NCBI RefSeq assembly: GCF_004217555.1
Contig: NZ_SHKW01000001.1
Span: forward strand, 5,828,001 to 5,892,000
Source of the DNA: Edaphobacter modestus
GTDB taxonomy: Bacteria > Acidobacteriota > Terriglobia > Terriglobales > Acidobacteriaceae
DNA length: 64,000 nucleotides
Direction of reading: 5' to 3'
Under the pieces are notes generated by a model that had not been told where the DNA came from, ran no database searches, and saw only the letters and a list, made by a program, of their open reading frames with translations. Within the stretch, counting starts at the first letter, position 1, and the number at the start of each line of letters is the position of its first letter. This document shows, piece by piece, positions 8,682 through 17,656 of the stretch. The position numbers and the translations under genes were made by a program.

Positions 8682-9755
8682 ATGAAAAGGAAATATCTCG
8701 CCCTCTGCCTGTTAGGAGTTCTTCCGCCTTCGTTGCACGCCGATTTCACCTATACGGAGACCACACAAATCACCGGCGGGGCAGTTCTCGGAATGATGAA
8801 GGTAGCCGGGGCCTTCAGCAAACAAGCGAGGCAGGCAGGTGAACCGATCCTGTCTACTGTGACGGTCAAAGGGAATCGAATGGTCCGCTCTAACTCCATG
8901 CAGACCGAGGTCGTGGATCTCGATAACGAAACCATCACGACGATCGATCACACACGGAAACAGTACACAACCATGACCTTCGAACAGATGAGACAACAGA
9001 TCGAAGCTGCGATCAGGAAAGGCAAAGAGCAGCAGGGCTCTGATCCACAGGCCCCGCCGTCCAACACCGATCTCTCATTTCAGGTGAAGGTTCGCACCAC
9101 GGGTGCAACCAAAGATGTCGCAGGAGTCACCGCCAGCGAGTCGATTTTAAGCATGGCGATGGATGCTACCGACAAAAAATCAGGCGAGAAGGGTTCCCTG
9201 GCGATTACCAACGATATGTGGCTCGCACCCGAGGTTCCCGGATACGAAGAGGTTAGGGGATTTCAGGAGCGGTTCGCGGCCAAGCTCGGGACCGTCTTTA
9301 GTGAGTCTCTCAATCCTGCCATGCTTGCGTCGCAGCCAGGCGCTGGAAAAGCGATGGCCGACATGGTGAAGGAGATGTCCAAATTGAAAGGCATCCCTGT
9401 GCTGCAGGTGATACGCATGGGAACGACGGCCAACGGAGAGCCGCTGCCCGCCGCATCCGAGGCTCCCTTACCTCCGTCCACCTCTCCGGAGATGCTCAGT
9501 GCCGGACAGGTTGCGAAGGATTCCGCAACTTCGGCAATCACCAGCAGCCTGGGACTGGGCGGATTGGGAGGATTTGGCCGCAAGAAAAAAGCCGCGGACC
9601 CTGCTCCGGCAGCCGACACTGCGACTCAGGGGCCTGCGGTGCTTGTGGAATCAAATACGCAGATGAGTGGATTTTCGCAGGCTGCTGCGGATCCATCAAA
9701 GTTCGCCATTCCGTCTGGTTATAAACAGGTAGAACCGAAGATCGCGAATCAATAG
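8682..9755 (+). CDS. Secreted hypothetical protein
   Basis: A 357-residue protein with a short signal peptide (MKRKYLALCLLGVLPPSLHA). The mature region has a beta-rich first half with SFQVKVRTTGATKDVAGV, weakly reminiscent of DUF4412-type periplasmic proteins. A Gly-rich patch (LGLGGLGGFGRKKKA) follows, then an Ala/Pro linker and a conserved-looking tail, FAIPSGYKQVEP. That tail (F-IP-GYK-VE) is common at the end of DUF4412-like domains. Function is unknown; it is probably envelope-localised. Its 3' end is convergent with the phosphatase gene, only four bases apart. Confidence 0.65.
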   Translation: MKRKYLALCLLGVLPPSLHADFTYTETTQITGGAVLGMMKVAGAFSKQARQAGEPILSTVTVKGNRMVRSNSMQTEVVDLDNETITTIDHTRKQYTTMTFEQMRQQIEAAIRKGKEQQGSDPQAPPSNTDLSFQVKVRTTGATKDVAGVTASESILSMAMDATDKKSGEKGSLAITNDMWLAPEVPGYEEVRGFQERFAAKLGTVFSESLNPAMLASQPGAGKAMADMVKEMSKLKGIPVLQVIRMGTTANGEPLPAASEAPLPPSTSPEMLSAGQVAKDSATSAITSSLGLGGLGGFGRKKKAADPAPAADTATQGPAVLVESNTQMSGFSQAAADPSKFAIPSGYKQVEPKIANQ

Positions 9756-9759
9756 GCGG

Positions 9760-11634
9760 CTAGAGCGCGCGCAGCACAACGATCGTCTCGTCGTCAAAAT
9801 GCTCCGTACCGGACTGGAAGTCCGACACAGCCTTCTGAATTGCATCGACCATCGAGGAAGCGGTCGGTTGACGCTGAGACTTGAGCACCTTCGCGAGCCG
9901 ATCGGTACCGAACATGTCCCCTTTCGCATTTTCCGCGTCGGGGATACCGTCGGAGAAGAAGACGATCAGGTCGCCGGTGCGGGTCGACAGCGTGAATTCC
10001 TCGTACTCCACGTCCGGGAACAGGCCGAGTGGAAAACCTTCAGCCTGGATGGTTTTTATGTCAACCGTGGTACGGGAACCGCTCGAGCTGAGAGAGACAA
10101 AAAGCGGCTGTACCGAGCCGGCGTTTGCGATCTGGATCGTCTGGTTGGAGTCATCCCAGATCGCCACCAGCATCGTCACGTACTGCGAATCCAATCTGCG
10201 TTCCTGAAGCTGGTCGTTGAGCGCGGAGAGCAGGGCGGCCGGGGAAAGGTGCTGAGTCGCAAGAGAACGGAGAATGCCACTTACCAGCGCCGCGTACAGT
10301 GCTGCCGGAGCTGCTTTTCCGCTGACGTCGCCAACGGCCAGGGCAACACGCCCCGGGCCATAGTCGAGAAAGTCGTAAACGTCGCCGCCTATCGAGCGGG
10401 CGGCATTGAATTGGGCGGCAAATTCGGCTCGCTCAAGCTTGGGAGGTTGTGGCGGCATCAGTCGCAGTTGAACCTGGCGCGCCATCTCGAGGTCGCGCTC
10501 CATGCGCTGTTCCTCTTCGTGGATACGCTGATACAGCCGCGCATTGGCAATCGAGATGGCAACCTGCGCCGCCAGCGTCGAAAGTGTTCTTTGATGGTCT
10601 TCGTTGTAGTAATTGACGCGCGTATGTTCCAGATCGATGACGCCGATTACCTGCCCCTTGTAAATGAGGGGCACGGCCAGCTCGGAGCGTGTCTCGGGGT
10701 TCACCGCCAGGTAACGTGGTTCCTTTCGGACATCCGGCGCGAGGATAGATTCACGGTCCTGCGCCGCCGAGCCGATGATGCCCTCTCCGAGCGGAACGGT
10801 GCGGTCGCGCATGATTCTCTCTCCATAGCGGGAGGAAAAGCGATGCTCGAACTGCTGACTCCGTTCGTTCCACAGCAGGATCGTGAACATCTGATAATCG
10901 ATGACCCGTTTCATCAGCTGGCCGATGCGTTCCAGCAGGTCGTCCAGATCGAGGATGCTGGTGATCTCCCGAGAGATCTCGTTGAGGACTGCGAGGGTCT
11001 GCGCTTGGCGGGAGACGCGGGTATAAAGTCTGGCGTTCTCAACCGCAATGGCGACTCGGGACGCGACCAGCTCGAGCAGTCGCTGGTGTTCCGCGGTAAA
11101 GTAGGCAGGAATCTCGGATTCGATATCGAAGACGCCGATGACGCGATTCTTCACGATCAGAGGAACAGCGAGCTCGGAACGGACAGTCGGATTCGCTTCG
11201 ATGTAGTGTTCTTCTTTCGAGACGTCGTCGATTCGGAGGGTTCTGCGCTGCAGCGCGGACTGGCCGACTACGCCGCGGCCCATCTTCAGGCGGGTGCGCT
11301 CGATCTCGGGAGTGTGTCCGATCTGGAAACGCATCCACAGCTCCTGGGTGCGATCGTTGATCAGCAGGATGGCGAAGATCTTGTAGTCGATGACGGCCCT
11401 TACCAGGTCCGACACCCGATGCATCAGGGTATTGAGGTCGAGAGTTGTATTCAGTGCGTCGGCGAGAGTGTGCAAGAACTCGACCTGGTGAAGCGGGTCG
11501 ACCCTGATATTCGGAGTCTGCTGGGCCTCGTCGGTGCGTGGCCGGTAGTCTCCCTCGAAGCTATGTTCGGGTGCGACCTCCGGGTCTGGCGCGGCGGGGG
11601 AGGTTCCGCGTCGTTGTTTGTTGGCCATAGACAT
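9760..11634 (-). CDS. GAF-GAF-SpoIIE (PP2C-type) serine phosphatase
   Basis: A 624-residue cytoplasmic regulator. Two GAF domains lie at roughly 45-200 and 220-370, and a SpoIIE/RsbU phosphatase domain covers about 390-620. The phosphatase metal-binding motifs are visible: GGDVYDF, VGDVSGKAAPAALYAA and FFSDGIPDAEN. The two GAF domains resemble each other strongly; both contain ETRSELAVPLI or TVRSELAVPLI followed by VIGV, so they arose by duplication. Such proteins dephosphorylate anti-anti-sigma factors in partner-switching stress pathways in response to small ligands. No partner genes are adjacent. Confidence 0.85.
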   Translation of the reverse strand: MSMANKQRRGTSPAAPDPEVAPEHSFEGDYRPRTDEAQQTPNIRVDPLHQVEFLHTLADALNTTLDLNTLMHRVSDLVRAVIDYKIFAILLINDRTQELWMRFQIGHTPEIERTRLKMGRGVVGQSALQRRTLRIDDVSKEEHYIEANPTVRSELAVPLIVKNRVIGVFDIESEIPAYFTAEHQRLLELVASRVAIAVENARLYTRVSRQAQTLAVLNEISREITSILDLDDLLERIGQLMKRVIDYQMFTILLWNERSQQFEHRFSSRYGERIMRDRTVPLGEGIIGSAAQDRESILAPDVRKEPRYLAVNPETRSELAVPLIYKGQVIGVIDLEHTRVNYYNEDHQRTLSTLAAQVAISIANARLYQRIHEEEQRMERDLEMARQVQLRLMPPQPPKLERAEFAAQFNAARSIGGDVYDFLDYGPGRVALAVGDVSGKAAPAALYAALVSGILRSLATQHLSPAALLSALNDQLQERRLDSQYVTMLVAIWDDSNQTIQIANAGSVQPLFVSLSSSGSRTTVDIKTIQAEGFPLGLFPDVEYEEFTLSTRTGDLIVFFSDGIPDAENAKGDMFGTDRLAKVLKSQRQPTASSMVDAIQKAVSDFQSGTEHFDDETIVVLRAL

Positions 11635-11717
11635 GGGAAGAGCCGATGATACTACTGATGAAGCTGTGGGGAGTGCGGTTTCTCTTCCTGGAGCGGCTTC
11701 CTTTGGTTCGTACGGCC

Positions 11718-12494
11718 TCAGTAGCTACCTGTGGAGGCAGATAAGGAAGGTTCGCGACCGGAGAGCTCCTGGACTATTTTGACACTGGCGCTGGCCCCGA
11801 TGCGCGAGGCTCCCGCGTGAAGCATTGCGGAGGCGTCGGCTAGAGAGCGAATGCCTCCTGAGGCCTTCACGCCGGCGCGGGAGCCGGCGACGCCGCGGAG
11901 AAGCGCGATGTCGTCAGCGGTGGCCCCGCCGGTCGAAAAGCCAGTCGAGGTCTTCAGGAAGTCGGCTCCGGCGGAGAGGGCAAGCTCGGAGGCGCGAAGC
12001 TTCTCCTCGAAGGTAAGCAGGCAGGTCTCCAGGATGACCTTCACGATGGCGCCGCCGCCATGAGCCAGCTCGACGACACCGCGGATGTCCTGCTTGAGGG
12101 CTTCGTAGTCGGCAGGCGTCGCGCTCTTGAGCAGGCCGATGTTGAGAACCATATCGACGTCGTGGGCTCCGTGTTTGATGACGCGAGCGGTTTCGTCGCG
12201 CTTGGAGGCGGAGAGGGTCGCTCCGAGGGGAAAGCCGATGACGACTCCTACCGGCACGCCGGTTCCCTGGAGCGCGGAGGCTGCGGTCTGGACCCAGGTG
12301 GGGTTCACCATCGCGCAGGCGAAGCGGTATTCGGCGGCCTCGTGGCAGAGCTGGAGAACCTGGCTGCGGTTTGCGTCGGGCTTTAGAAGCGTGTGATCGA
12401 GTACGGCGGCGAGATTCTGCGGGGAGGAGAGGGCCTGAGCTGCGAAAGCGTTGGGATCAAATGTTTGTGGTTCAAGGTGAGACAGGCTGCTCAT
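11718..12494 (-). CDS. deoC: Deoxyribose-phosphate aldolase
   Basis: Cleaves 2-deoxyribose-5-phosphate to glyceraldehyde-3-phosphate and acetaldehyde in deoxynucleoside catabolism. The protein is 258 residues. Family motifs are LDHTLLKPD, DVDMVLNIG, VKVILET, FLKTSTGFSTGGAT (Schiff-base Lys181) and GVKASGGIR (Lys210). It is monocistronic here, between the phosphatase gene and a hairpin. The N-terminus has a 30-residue extension compared with the shortest family members, which is common. Confidence 0.92.
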   Translation of the reverse strand: MSSLSHLEPQTFDPNAFAAQALSSPQNLAAVLDHTLLKPDANRSQVLQLCHEAAEYRFACAMVNPTWVQTAASALQGTGVPVGVVIGFPLGATLSASKRDETARVIKHGAHDVDMVLNIGLLKSATPADYEALKQDIRGVVELAHGGGAIVKVILETCLLTFEEKLRASELALSAGADFLKTSTGFSTGGATADDIALLRGVAGSRAGVKASGGIRSLADASAMLHAGASRIGASASVKIVQELSGREPSLSASTGSY

Positions 12495-12688
12495 GGTTCT
12501 CCAATCGGGCGAATATGCTCGCGCGGTCTGTTTCTATCACAGGAGGAATAGCTCTGGCTTCGCCACCGTCCCGATAGTTTTCGTGCAAAATCTTCAAAAA
12601 GCTGGGGTTAGCCAGGGACCAGAAGAGTAAACGATTCAAAATACGACACTTCCAGATATATTCTTGAAAACAATGCATTTATCGCATA

Positions 12689-12718
12689 CAGAGGCCCCGA
12701 AGATTCTCGGGGCCTCTG
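12689..12718 (-). terminator. Strong hairpin, probable terminator
   Basis: A perfect 12-bp stem (CAGAGGCCCCGA with its complement) and a 6-base loop. No strong T-run is present on either side. It lies 50 bases beyond the end of the small minus-strand ORF at 12769-13020 and upstream of deoC, so it fits as the terminator of the former. Confidence 0.5.
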
Positions 12719-12768
12719 CATCGATTATAGCAGTCGGCCCAGTGAGATTCGGCATTCGATATCTCCTT

Positions 12769-13020
12769 TTACTTCAACTGTTTGCGCCTCTCTCGCAGTT
12801 GACAGGCAGGGAGCGCGAATTGCGGCGATCTGGTGAGTAGACTGCGGAACTCGCCGCCAGTTTCCCCATCTTCGTTCCCGAACTCGTAAAGCTGTGCGGT
12901 GTGACTCACGCGAACCGTATCCTCTTGTCGATTATAGCGAATAAAAAGCGAAAATGGATCGATGCGGTTGGTGGAAAAGTCCTTGTGCACGCGATAAGTC
13001 CGATCTCGATGCAGCGACAT
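12769..13020 (-). CDS. Small hypothetical protein, divergent from monooxygenase
   Basis: An 83-residue reading frame starting at ATG 13020. The amino acid composition is unlike a shadow ORF: it has varied residues (FSTNRIDPFSLFIRYNRQE, AQLYEFGNEDGETGG) and no Ala/Arg/Pro runs. It does not lie antisense to the conserved part of the monooxygenase, and a hairpin follows it. No domain is recognised. The ribosome-binding site is weak and the start is uncertain, because the frame stays open upstream. Real-gene status is moderate. Confidence 0.4.
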   Translation of the reverse strand: MSLHRDRTYRVHKDFSTNRIDPFSLFIRYNRQEDTVRVSHTAQLYEFGNEDGETGGEFRSLLTRSPQFALPACQLRERRKQLK

Positions 13021-13041
13021 CAGATATCTATGTGGAAGACG

Positions 13042-14115
13042 ATGAACGGTTTGAAGCTTTCTGTGCTGGATCAGTCGCCGGTTGCCGAGGGAACTGCTCC
13101 GGCGCGGGCGTTGCAGAATTCGATTGCGCTGGCAAGACGGGTCGATGAGTTGGGCTACACGCGTTTCTGGATGTCGGAACACCATGCGATGGATCTGCTG
13201 GCGTGCACGGCACCTGAGATTATGCTGGCGAGGATTGGGGCGGAGACGCACCGGATCAGAATCGGTTCGGGCGGCATTATGCTGCCGCACTATACGGCAC
13301 TCAAGGTGGCAGAGGTGTTTCGCACACTTTATGGGTTGTATCCGGAGCGTGTGGACCTGGGAATCGGGCGGGCTCCGGGTGGGGGACCGATGGAGTCGCT
13401 GGCGCTGAGGCGCAGCCGGAAGACGGCGATGGAGGACGACTTTCCGGAACAGGTGACGGAGCTGCTGGCATTTCTCGAAGACGACTTCCCGACGGCACAT
13501 CCATTTGGCAAGGTGAAGGCGATGCCGGGGCCGGCACCAGAGGGCAGGTATGTGGGGCCGGCGGTGTGGATGCTGGGGTCGAGCATGTGGAGCTCGGCTG
13601 CGGCGGTGGAGTTCGGGCTGCCGTATTCGTTCGCGCACTTTTTTTCGCCGGTGAAGACCAGGGACGCGATCGAGGCCTATATGCGGAACTTCCGGCCTGG
13701 CCCTAGGCGGGAGCGGCCTGAGGCAACGGTGGCAGTGGGGGTGATCTGCGCGGAGACCCAGGAGGAGGCAGAGTTTCTGGCTTCGAGCGTGAAGCTGTTG
13801 CAGCAGCGGATTCGGCTGGGCGAGCGGAAGCCGGTGGCCACCCCTGAAGATGCCCTTCGCGAGCTGAAGATGCGGGGCGAGCTTCCGTTGGAGGAGGGAG
13901 AGTGGCCGCGATACTTTGTAGGCACCCCGGCGGTGGTGCGAGAGCGGCTGGAGCAGATGGCCGGTGAGCTGGGAATCGACGAAGTGATCGTGAATACGAT
14001 TGTGTGGGACCAGGAGAAGCGGCTCCGCAGCTACGATCTGCTGGCGAAGGAGTTTGGGCTGGGGGAAGCGCTCGTGGATTCAGAGGAGAAGAACTTTGAC
14101 AAGATCAGCAGTTGA
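13042..14115 (+). CDS. Luciferase-like flavin monooxygenase (LLM class)
   Basis: A flavin-dependent oxidoreductase of about 357 residues in the bacterial-luciferase fold. Family features are LSVLDQSPV, LGYTRFWMSEHHAM, IRIGSGGIMLPHYT, RVDLGIGRAPGG and, late, YFVGTPAVVRERL. This set matches the MsnO8-type LLM subfamily, which uses FMNH2 and oxygen; the substrate is unknown. The ORF is open back to 12901, but homology begins at MNGLKLSVLDQ, so ATG 13042 is chosen. GGAAG lies just three bases before it, so the start is not certain. Upstream is a divergent small ORF. Confidence 0.83.
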   Translation: MNGLKLSVLDQSPVAEGTAPARALQNSIALARRVDELGYTRFWMSEHHAMDLLACTAPEIMLARIGAETHRIRIGSGGIMLPHYTALKVAEVFRTLYGLYPERVDLGIGRAPGGGPMESLALRRSRKTAMEDDFPEQVTELLAFLEDDFPTAHPFGKVKAMPGPAPEGRYVGPAVWMLGSSMWSSAAAVEFGLPYSFAHFFSPVKTRDAIEAYMRNFRPGPRRERPEATVAVGVICAETQEEAEFLASSVKLLQQRIRLGERKPVATPEDALRELKMRGELPLEEGEWPRYFVGTPAVVRERLEQMAGELGIDEVIVNTIVWDQEKRLRSYDLLAKEFGLGEALVDSEEKNFDKISS

Positions 14116-14197
14116 GAAAGCGGGTATTCTGCGATGAGAGAATTTCCTGCAAAGACGATAGGCTGATTTTGCGAATGAACAGGTAAGGGAGCACTGC

Positions 14198-14671
14198 ATG
14201 AGGATATTGTGGGTTGCGATGTTGGCTGCCGCTTCGACGTTGAGTGCGGCTGCGCAGGGAACGAAGGCCCAACCTCAGGTAACGTTTCAGAACTCTCCTG
14301 AGATCGCCTCACCCGCCGGCTACACCCATGCTGTTGTGGTCAACGGCGGGAAGATGATCTTTGTCTCCGGGCAGGTGGGCCTGAACAAACAGGGTGAGAT
14401 GGTGGGAAAGAATGACTTCCACGCCCAGGCGGCGCAGGTGTTTCAGAATCTGAAATCTGTTTTGGTCGCAGCGGGAGCGACCCCGAAGGACATCGTCAAG
14501 TTGAACTACCTTGTTGTGGGATTGAACCACGACAAGCTGGTCGCCCTCAGGGATGTGCGCGACCAGTTCATTGATAAGGAGCATCCTCCTGCAAGCACGC
14601 TCGCGGGGGTGCGGGCGTTGTTTCGTGAAGACGCGATGCTCGAGGTGGAAGCGGTCGCTGTGATCCCATAA
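14198..14671 (+). CDS. Exported RidA-family protein
   Basis: A 157-residue protein with a signal peptide (MRILWVAMLAAASTLSAAAQ) followed by a YjgF/YER057c/UK114 (RidA) domain: MIFVSGQVGLN, AAQVFQNLKSVLVAAGAT, IVKLNYLV, LEVEAVAVIP. Classical RidA hydrolyses reactive enamine and imine intermediates in the cytoplasm. The export signal indicates a periplasmic member whose substrate is unknown. The arginine of the canonical active site is not clearly conserved in the PPASTLAGVRALF region. The gene is convergent with the VOC protein, three bases apart. Confidence 0.8.
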   Translation: MRILWVAMLAAASTLSAAAQGTKAQPQVTFQNSPEIASPAGYTHAVVVNGGKMIFVSGQVGLNKQGEMVGKNDFHAQAAQVFQNLKSVLVAAGATPKDIVKLNYLVVGLNHDKLVALRDVRDQFIDKEHPPASTLAGVRALFREDAMLEVEAVAVIP

Positions 14672-14674
14672 GAC

Positions 14675-15127
14675 CTATACTTCGCGATGCCACCTACCTT
14701 TGATGAAGTCCCAGCGATGGCCTTCCATATCCAGCCATTCGCCGGTGGCCTCGCTTCCTTTGGTCTCGCAGCCGAGGCGAAGGATGTTTCCATCGGGGTC
14801 TGCCACCTGCATCTCACGGCCCCACGGATAATTGGTCGGAGGATGACGGATTCTGGCTCCGGCGGCGGTGTACTCGGCAAAGAGAGCATCGACGTCGGTC
14901 ACGCCCGCCCATATCCAGGTGCCCCGATGCCCCTGGTCGCCTTCGCTGAGGAAGAGGTGGCAGCGGTCTCGCGAGACGCAGACGAAGAAAGGAGCCTCCC
15001 ATTGAATCTTGAATCCGAGGGTCCGAACGTAGTAGTCAAGACTGATGGTGAGGCTGTCTATGCGGAGTATAGGATTGACGCCCTCGAACAGCGTCTTTGC
15101 GATCGGAGGAGCTGGGTCCAGTCTCAT
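14675..15127 (-). CDS. VOC (glyoxalase/bleomycin resistance) superfamily protein
   Basis: A 150-residue protein with the paired beta-alpha-beta-beta-beta layout of the vicinal oxygen chelate superfamily: ILRIDSLTISLDYYVRTLGFKIQWE at the start, and MQVADPDGNILRLGCETKG late. These are typical of glyoxalase-like or bleomycin-resistance-like domains. The substrate cannot be deduced. It lies directly downstream of hpt on the same strand and probably shares a transcript with it. Confidence 0.75.
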   Translation of the reverse strand: MRLDPAPPIAKTLFEGVNPILRIDSLTISLDYYVRTLGFKIQWEAPFFVCVSRDRCHLFLSEGDQGHRGTWIWAGVTDVDALFAEYTAAGARIRHPPTNYPWGREMQVADPDGNILRLGCETKGSEATGEWLDMEGHRWDFIKGRWHREV

Positions 15128-15145
15128 AGGACCTCCTGATAAAGA

Positions 15146-15721
15146 TCAGTGGCCGGCGTCCTCGGGGAAGAGGCGGATGTCTTCGACGCCGCGATAGCGC
15201 TCGGCGTAGTCCATACCATACCCGATGACGAACTGATTTGGAATCTTGAAGGCGACGTAATCGGCCTCAATGGGGACGAGGCGGCGATCGGGCTTGTCGA
15301 GGCAGGTAGCGATTTTGAGCGATGCCGGTTTGTGCTGGAGCATCATCTGGCGAAGAAAGCTGAGGGTGAGGCCGGTGTCGAGGATGTCTTCGACGAGGAT
15401 GACGTGCTTGCCTTCGATGGGGTTGTCGATGTCCTTGATGAGCTTGACGGCGCCGGAGGAGACACGGGCGCGGCCGTAGCTGGAGACGGCGACAAAGTCG
15501 AAGGTGTTATCGACCTGGATCGCACGGGCGAGGTCGGCAAGGAAGATGGCCGCTCCCTTCAGAACGCCGATGAGCACGATGGACTGGCCTTCGTACTCGG
15601 CTGAGATCTGGGCGCCGATCTCACGGGTGCGCTTGGCGATCTGGTCTTTGGAGATGAGGACCTCCATGGTTTCGGGCGAGGGGAAGGAGGAGGTCGGGGC
15701 AGGCGTGGTACTGGTCGGCAT
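15146..15721 (-). CDS. hpt: Hypoxanthine phosphoribosyltransferase
   Basis: Converts hypoxanthine and guanine with PRPP to IMP and GMP in purine salvage. The protein is 191 residues. The PRPP-binding loop VILVEDILDTGLTL (107-120) and the IVLIGVLKGAAIFLADL and VAVSSYG motifs are characteristic, as is the C-terminal VIGYGMDYAERYR. A much longer open frame runs upstream to 16759 but lies antisense to lgt and is not coding. ATG 15721 opens a short non-conserved leader before the conserved MEVLISKDQIAKRT. Confidence 0.92.
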   Translation of the reverse strand: MPTSTTPAPTSSFPSPETMEVLISKDQIAKRTREIGAQISAEYEGQSIVLIGVLKGAAIFLADLARAIQVDNTFDFVAVSSYGRARVSSGAVKLIKDIDNPIEGKHVILVEDILDTGLTLSFLRQMMLQHKPASLKIATCLDKPDRRLVPIEADYVAFKIPNQFVIGYGMDYAERYRGVEDIRLFPEDAGH

Positions 15722-15832
15722 ATGGGAAAGGGTACGCGAAGCCGGCTCGCAGGCCAAGTTTTGCCGGTCGCCTGACGGATTGCCCACGGCTCTGGCCGGG
15801 GCGGGCGATACACTGGAAGCGAAGCGAGGAAT

Positions 15833-16696
15833 ATGTATCCCTATATCGATATTGGCCCGGTGCACCTGGGTACGTTCGGGCTGTTGTTGTGGCTGGCTGC
15901 GGTGGTGGCGACGGTTGTGCTGCATAGAAATTTTGTCAGGAACGGTGTTGAAGCGGATGCGCTGAATGTAGTGGCATTGGTCGTGATCGCAGGCGTGGTG
16001 GGAGCGAAGCTGTGGCACGAGCTGCAGGACCCGGCCACCCTGCGAATGGCGATGGCGCGGATCGCGGCTCCGGGATGGAAGCATCCTCTGGATGTGGTGA
16101 TTGGATTTCTGCACTGGTTCCAGGCAGGATTCGCTTGGTTCGGCGGAATGCTGGCCGGAATCCTGACGCTGATGTGGATGGGCAGGTCGGCGCATTTTCG
16201 GTCTGGTAGTGAGGGAACCGTGGGCAGGAGGGTCGGCGCACTGCGGATGCTGGACCTGGCGGCCCCGGCGGCGGCGATTGGGTATGGTGTTGGACGAATC
16301 GGCTGCCTGCTCTCGGGGGACGGCGATTACGGTATCAAGACGACGCTGCCGTGGGGTGTACACATGCGGGCGGATGCGCTGGTCCCGACGACGGACCTGG
16401 TGCAGCCGACTCCAGTGTACGAACTGCTGTATTCGCTGGCACTGGCATGGTGGCTGTGGCGCAGGGCAAAGAGTCGTCCGCCGGTGAGCGTGATTACGGG
16501 CGAGTACCTGGTGCTGAGCGGGGTCGGAAGATTTCTGGTGGAGTTTGTGCGGATCAATCCGAGATTGTACTGGGGTATGAGCAACGCGCAGGTGGCGGCC
16601 CTGGGATCGGTTCTCGCCGGAGCGGCGCTGATCGTAGTAGCAAGGATGCAGAATGTGCAGTGGGATCCGGCGCTGGCGGAGGATTCGGTAGTTTAG
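15833..16696 (+). CDS. lgt: Prolipoprotein diacylglyceryl transferase
   Basis: An integral inner-membrane enzyme that transfers diacylglycerol from phosphatidylglycerol to the lipobox cysteine of prolipoproteins. The protein is 287 residues with about seven hydrophobic segments. The Lgt signature region appears as GYGVGRIGCLLSGDGDYG, with FAWFGGMLAG before it and TPVYELLYSLAL and GRFLVEFVR after it. It starts close to hpt in the opposite direction. lspA, encoding the next enzyme of lipoprotein maturation, lies 14 kb away in the same window. Confidence 0.92.
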   Translation: MYPYIDIGPVHLGTFGLLLWLAAVVATVVLHRNFVRNGVEADALNVVALVVIAGVVGAKLWHELQDPATLRMAMARIAAPGWKHPLDVVIGFLHWFQAGFAWFGGMLAGILTLMWMGRSAHFRSGSEGTVGRRVGALRMLDLAAPAAAIGYGVGRIGCLLSGDGDYGIKTTLPWGVHMRADALVPTTDLVQPTPVYELLYSLALAWWLWRRAKSRPPVSVITGEYLVLSGVGRFLVEFVRINPRLYWGMSNAQVAALGSVLAGAALIVVARMQNVQWDPALAEDSVV

Positions 16697-16705
16697 TGAA
16701 AAGCA

Positions 16706-16742
16706 GGACCCGGATGGGTGCGTTTTCGCCGCATCCGGGTCC
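16706..16742. terminator. Bidirectional hairpin between lgt and aquaporin gene
   Basis: GGACCCGGATG pairs with CATCCGGGTCC across a loop of about 15 bases, followed by ATTTTG on the plus strand and preceded by A-rich sequence that gives Ts on the minus strand. It is placed between convergent genes. Confidence 0.65.
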
Positions 16743-16759
16743 ATTTTGCGTGTCGACAA

Positions 16760-17485
16760 CTAGCGGGAGAGCTCTTCGCGCACCGACGGCTGGGGCGCCT
16801 CGAAGAAGATGTTGGAGATGATGCCGCCGATGACGGCTCCGAGGATGGGCGCGACCCAGAAGAGCCAGAGCTGGGAGATCGCCCAGCCTCCGACGAAGAC
16901 TGCGGGGCCGGTGGAGCGAGCCGGGTTGACCGAGGTGTTGGTGACCGGGATGCTGATGAGGTGAATCAGCGTGAGGCAAAACCCGATGGCGATGGGAGCG
17001 AATCCTTTGGGTGCACGTTGATCGGTGGCTCCGAGGATAACGAGAAGGAAGAAGGCGGTCAGAACGACCTCGGCGACGAAGCAGGCGACGAGTGAGTAGC
17101 CTCCGGGAGAGTGAGGGCCGTAGCCATTCGAGGCGAAGCCGCCGGCGAGTGAAAATTCGGGCCGTCCGCTGGCAATGAGATACAGCACGCCCGAGGCGAC
17201 CACGGCTCCGACGACCTGCGCAAGGATGTAGGGCAGAAGCTCACTGGCTGGGAAGCGCTTGCCGACGACGAGACCGATCGAGACTGCGGGGTTGAGGTGG
17301 CAGCCGGAGATGTGACCGATGGCATAGGCCATTGTCAATACGGTGAGTCCAAAGGCGAGCGCGACACCGGCGAAGCCGATGCCTAACTGCGGGAAAGCTG
17401 CCGCGAGGACCGCGCTGCCGCAGCCTCCGAAGACGAGCCAGAAGGTGCCGAAAAACTCGGCGGTTGCGCGTTTGTACATCGGCAT
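16760..17485 (-). CDS. aqpZ: Aquaporin Z-type water channel
   Basis: A 241-residue MIP-family channel with six membrane segments and both NPA boxes: GCHLNPAVS in the first half and SVNPARSTGPAV in the second. The NPARSTGPA context and short loops fit the water-selective AqpZ type rather than glycerol facilitators, which have NPARDLGPR. It mediates water flux across the inner membrane. Convergent with lgt; the next gene on the same strand is the SprT-like protein, 170 bases upstream. Confidence 0.9.
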   Translation of the reverse strand: MPMYKRATAEFFGTFWLVFGGCGSAVLAAAFPQLGIGFAGVALAFGLTVLTMAYAIGHISGCHLNPAVSIGLVVGKRFPASELLPYILAQVVGAVVASGVLYLIASGRPEFSLAGGFASNGYGPHSPGGYSLVACFVAEVVLTAFFLLVILGATDQRAPKGFAPIAIGFCLTLIHLISIPVTNTSVNPARSTGPAVFVGGWAISQLWLFWVAPILGAVIGGIISNIFFEAPQPSVREELSR

Positions 17486-17656
17486 CGTGAAATACCCCCG
17501 GTTTTCTAAGTGAGATTTTCAGTGCTTGATGTGTGGCATGGCCCATAGTCGGCGAACCTGCTGGTTGGCCGACGTTCGTCCGAAAGAAGCGTTGGACGGG
17601 AGGATGCTACCACGGTTTCGTGACAGCACGGCAGGAATTCCTTCGTTTAGCGGGAC

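Noticed and set aside
9799..11649. A 616-codon plus-strand open frame opposite the phosphatase gene
   Set aside because: The minus strand encodes clear GAF and SpoIIE domains; the plus frame has no domain pattern and arises from codon bias.
15722..16759. Long minus-strand open frame upstream of hpt
   Set aside because: It is antisense to the whole of lgt, rich in His/Arg/Pro/Gln, and has no family features. The hpt gene is complete from 15721.
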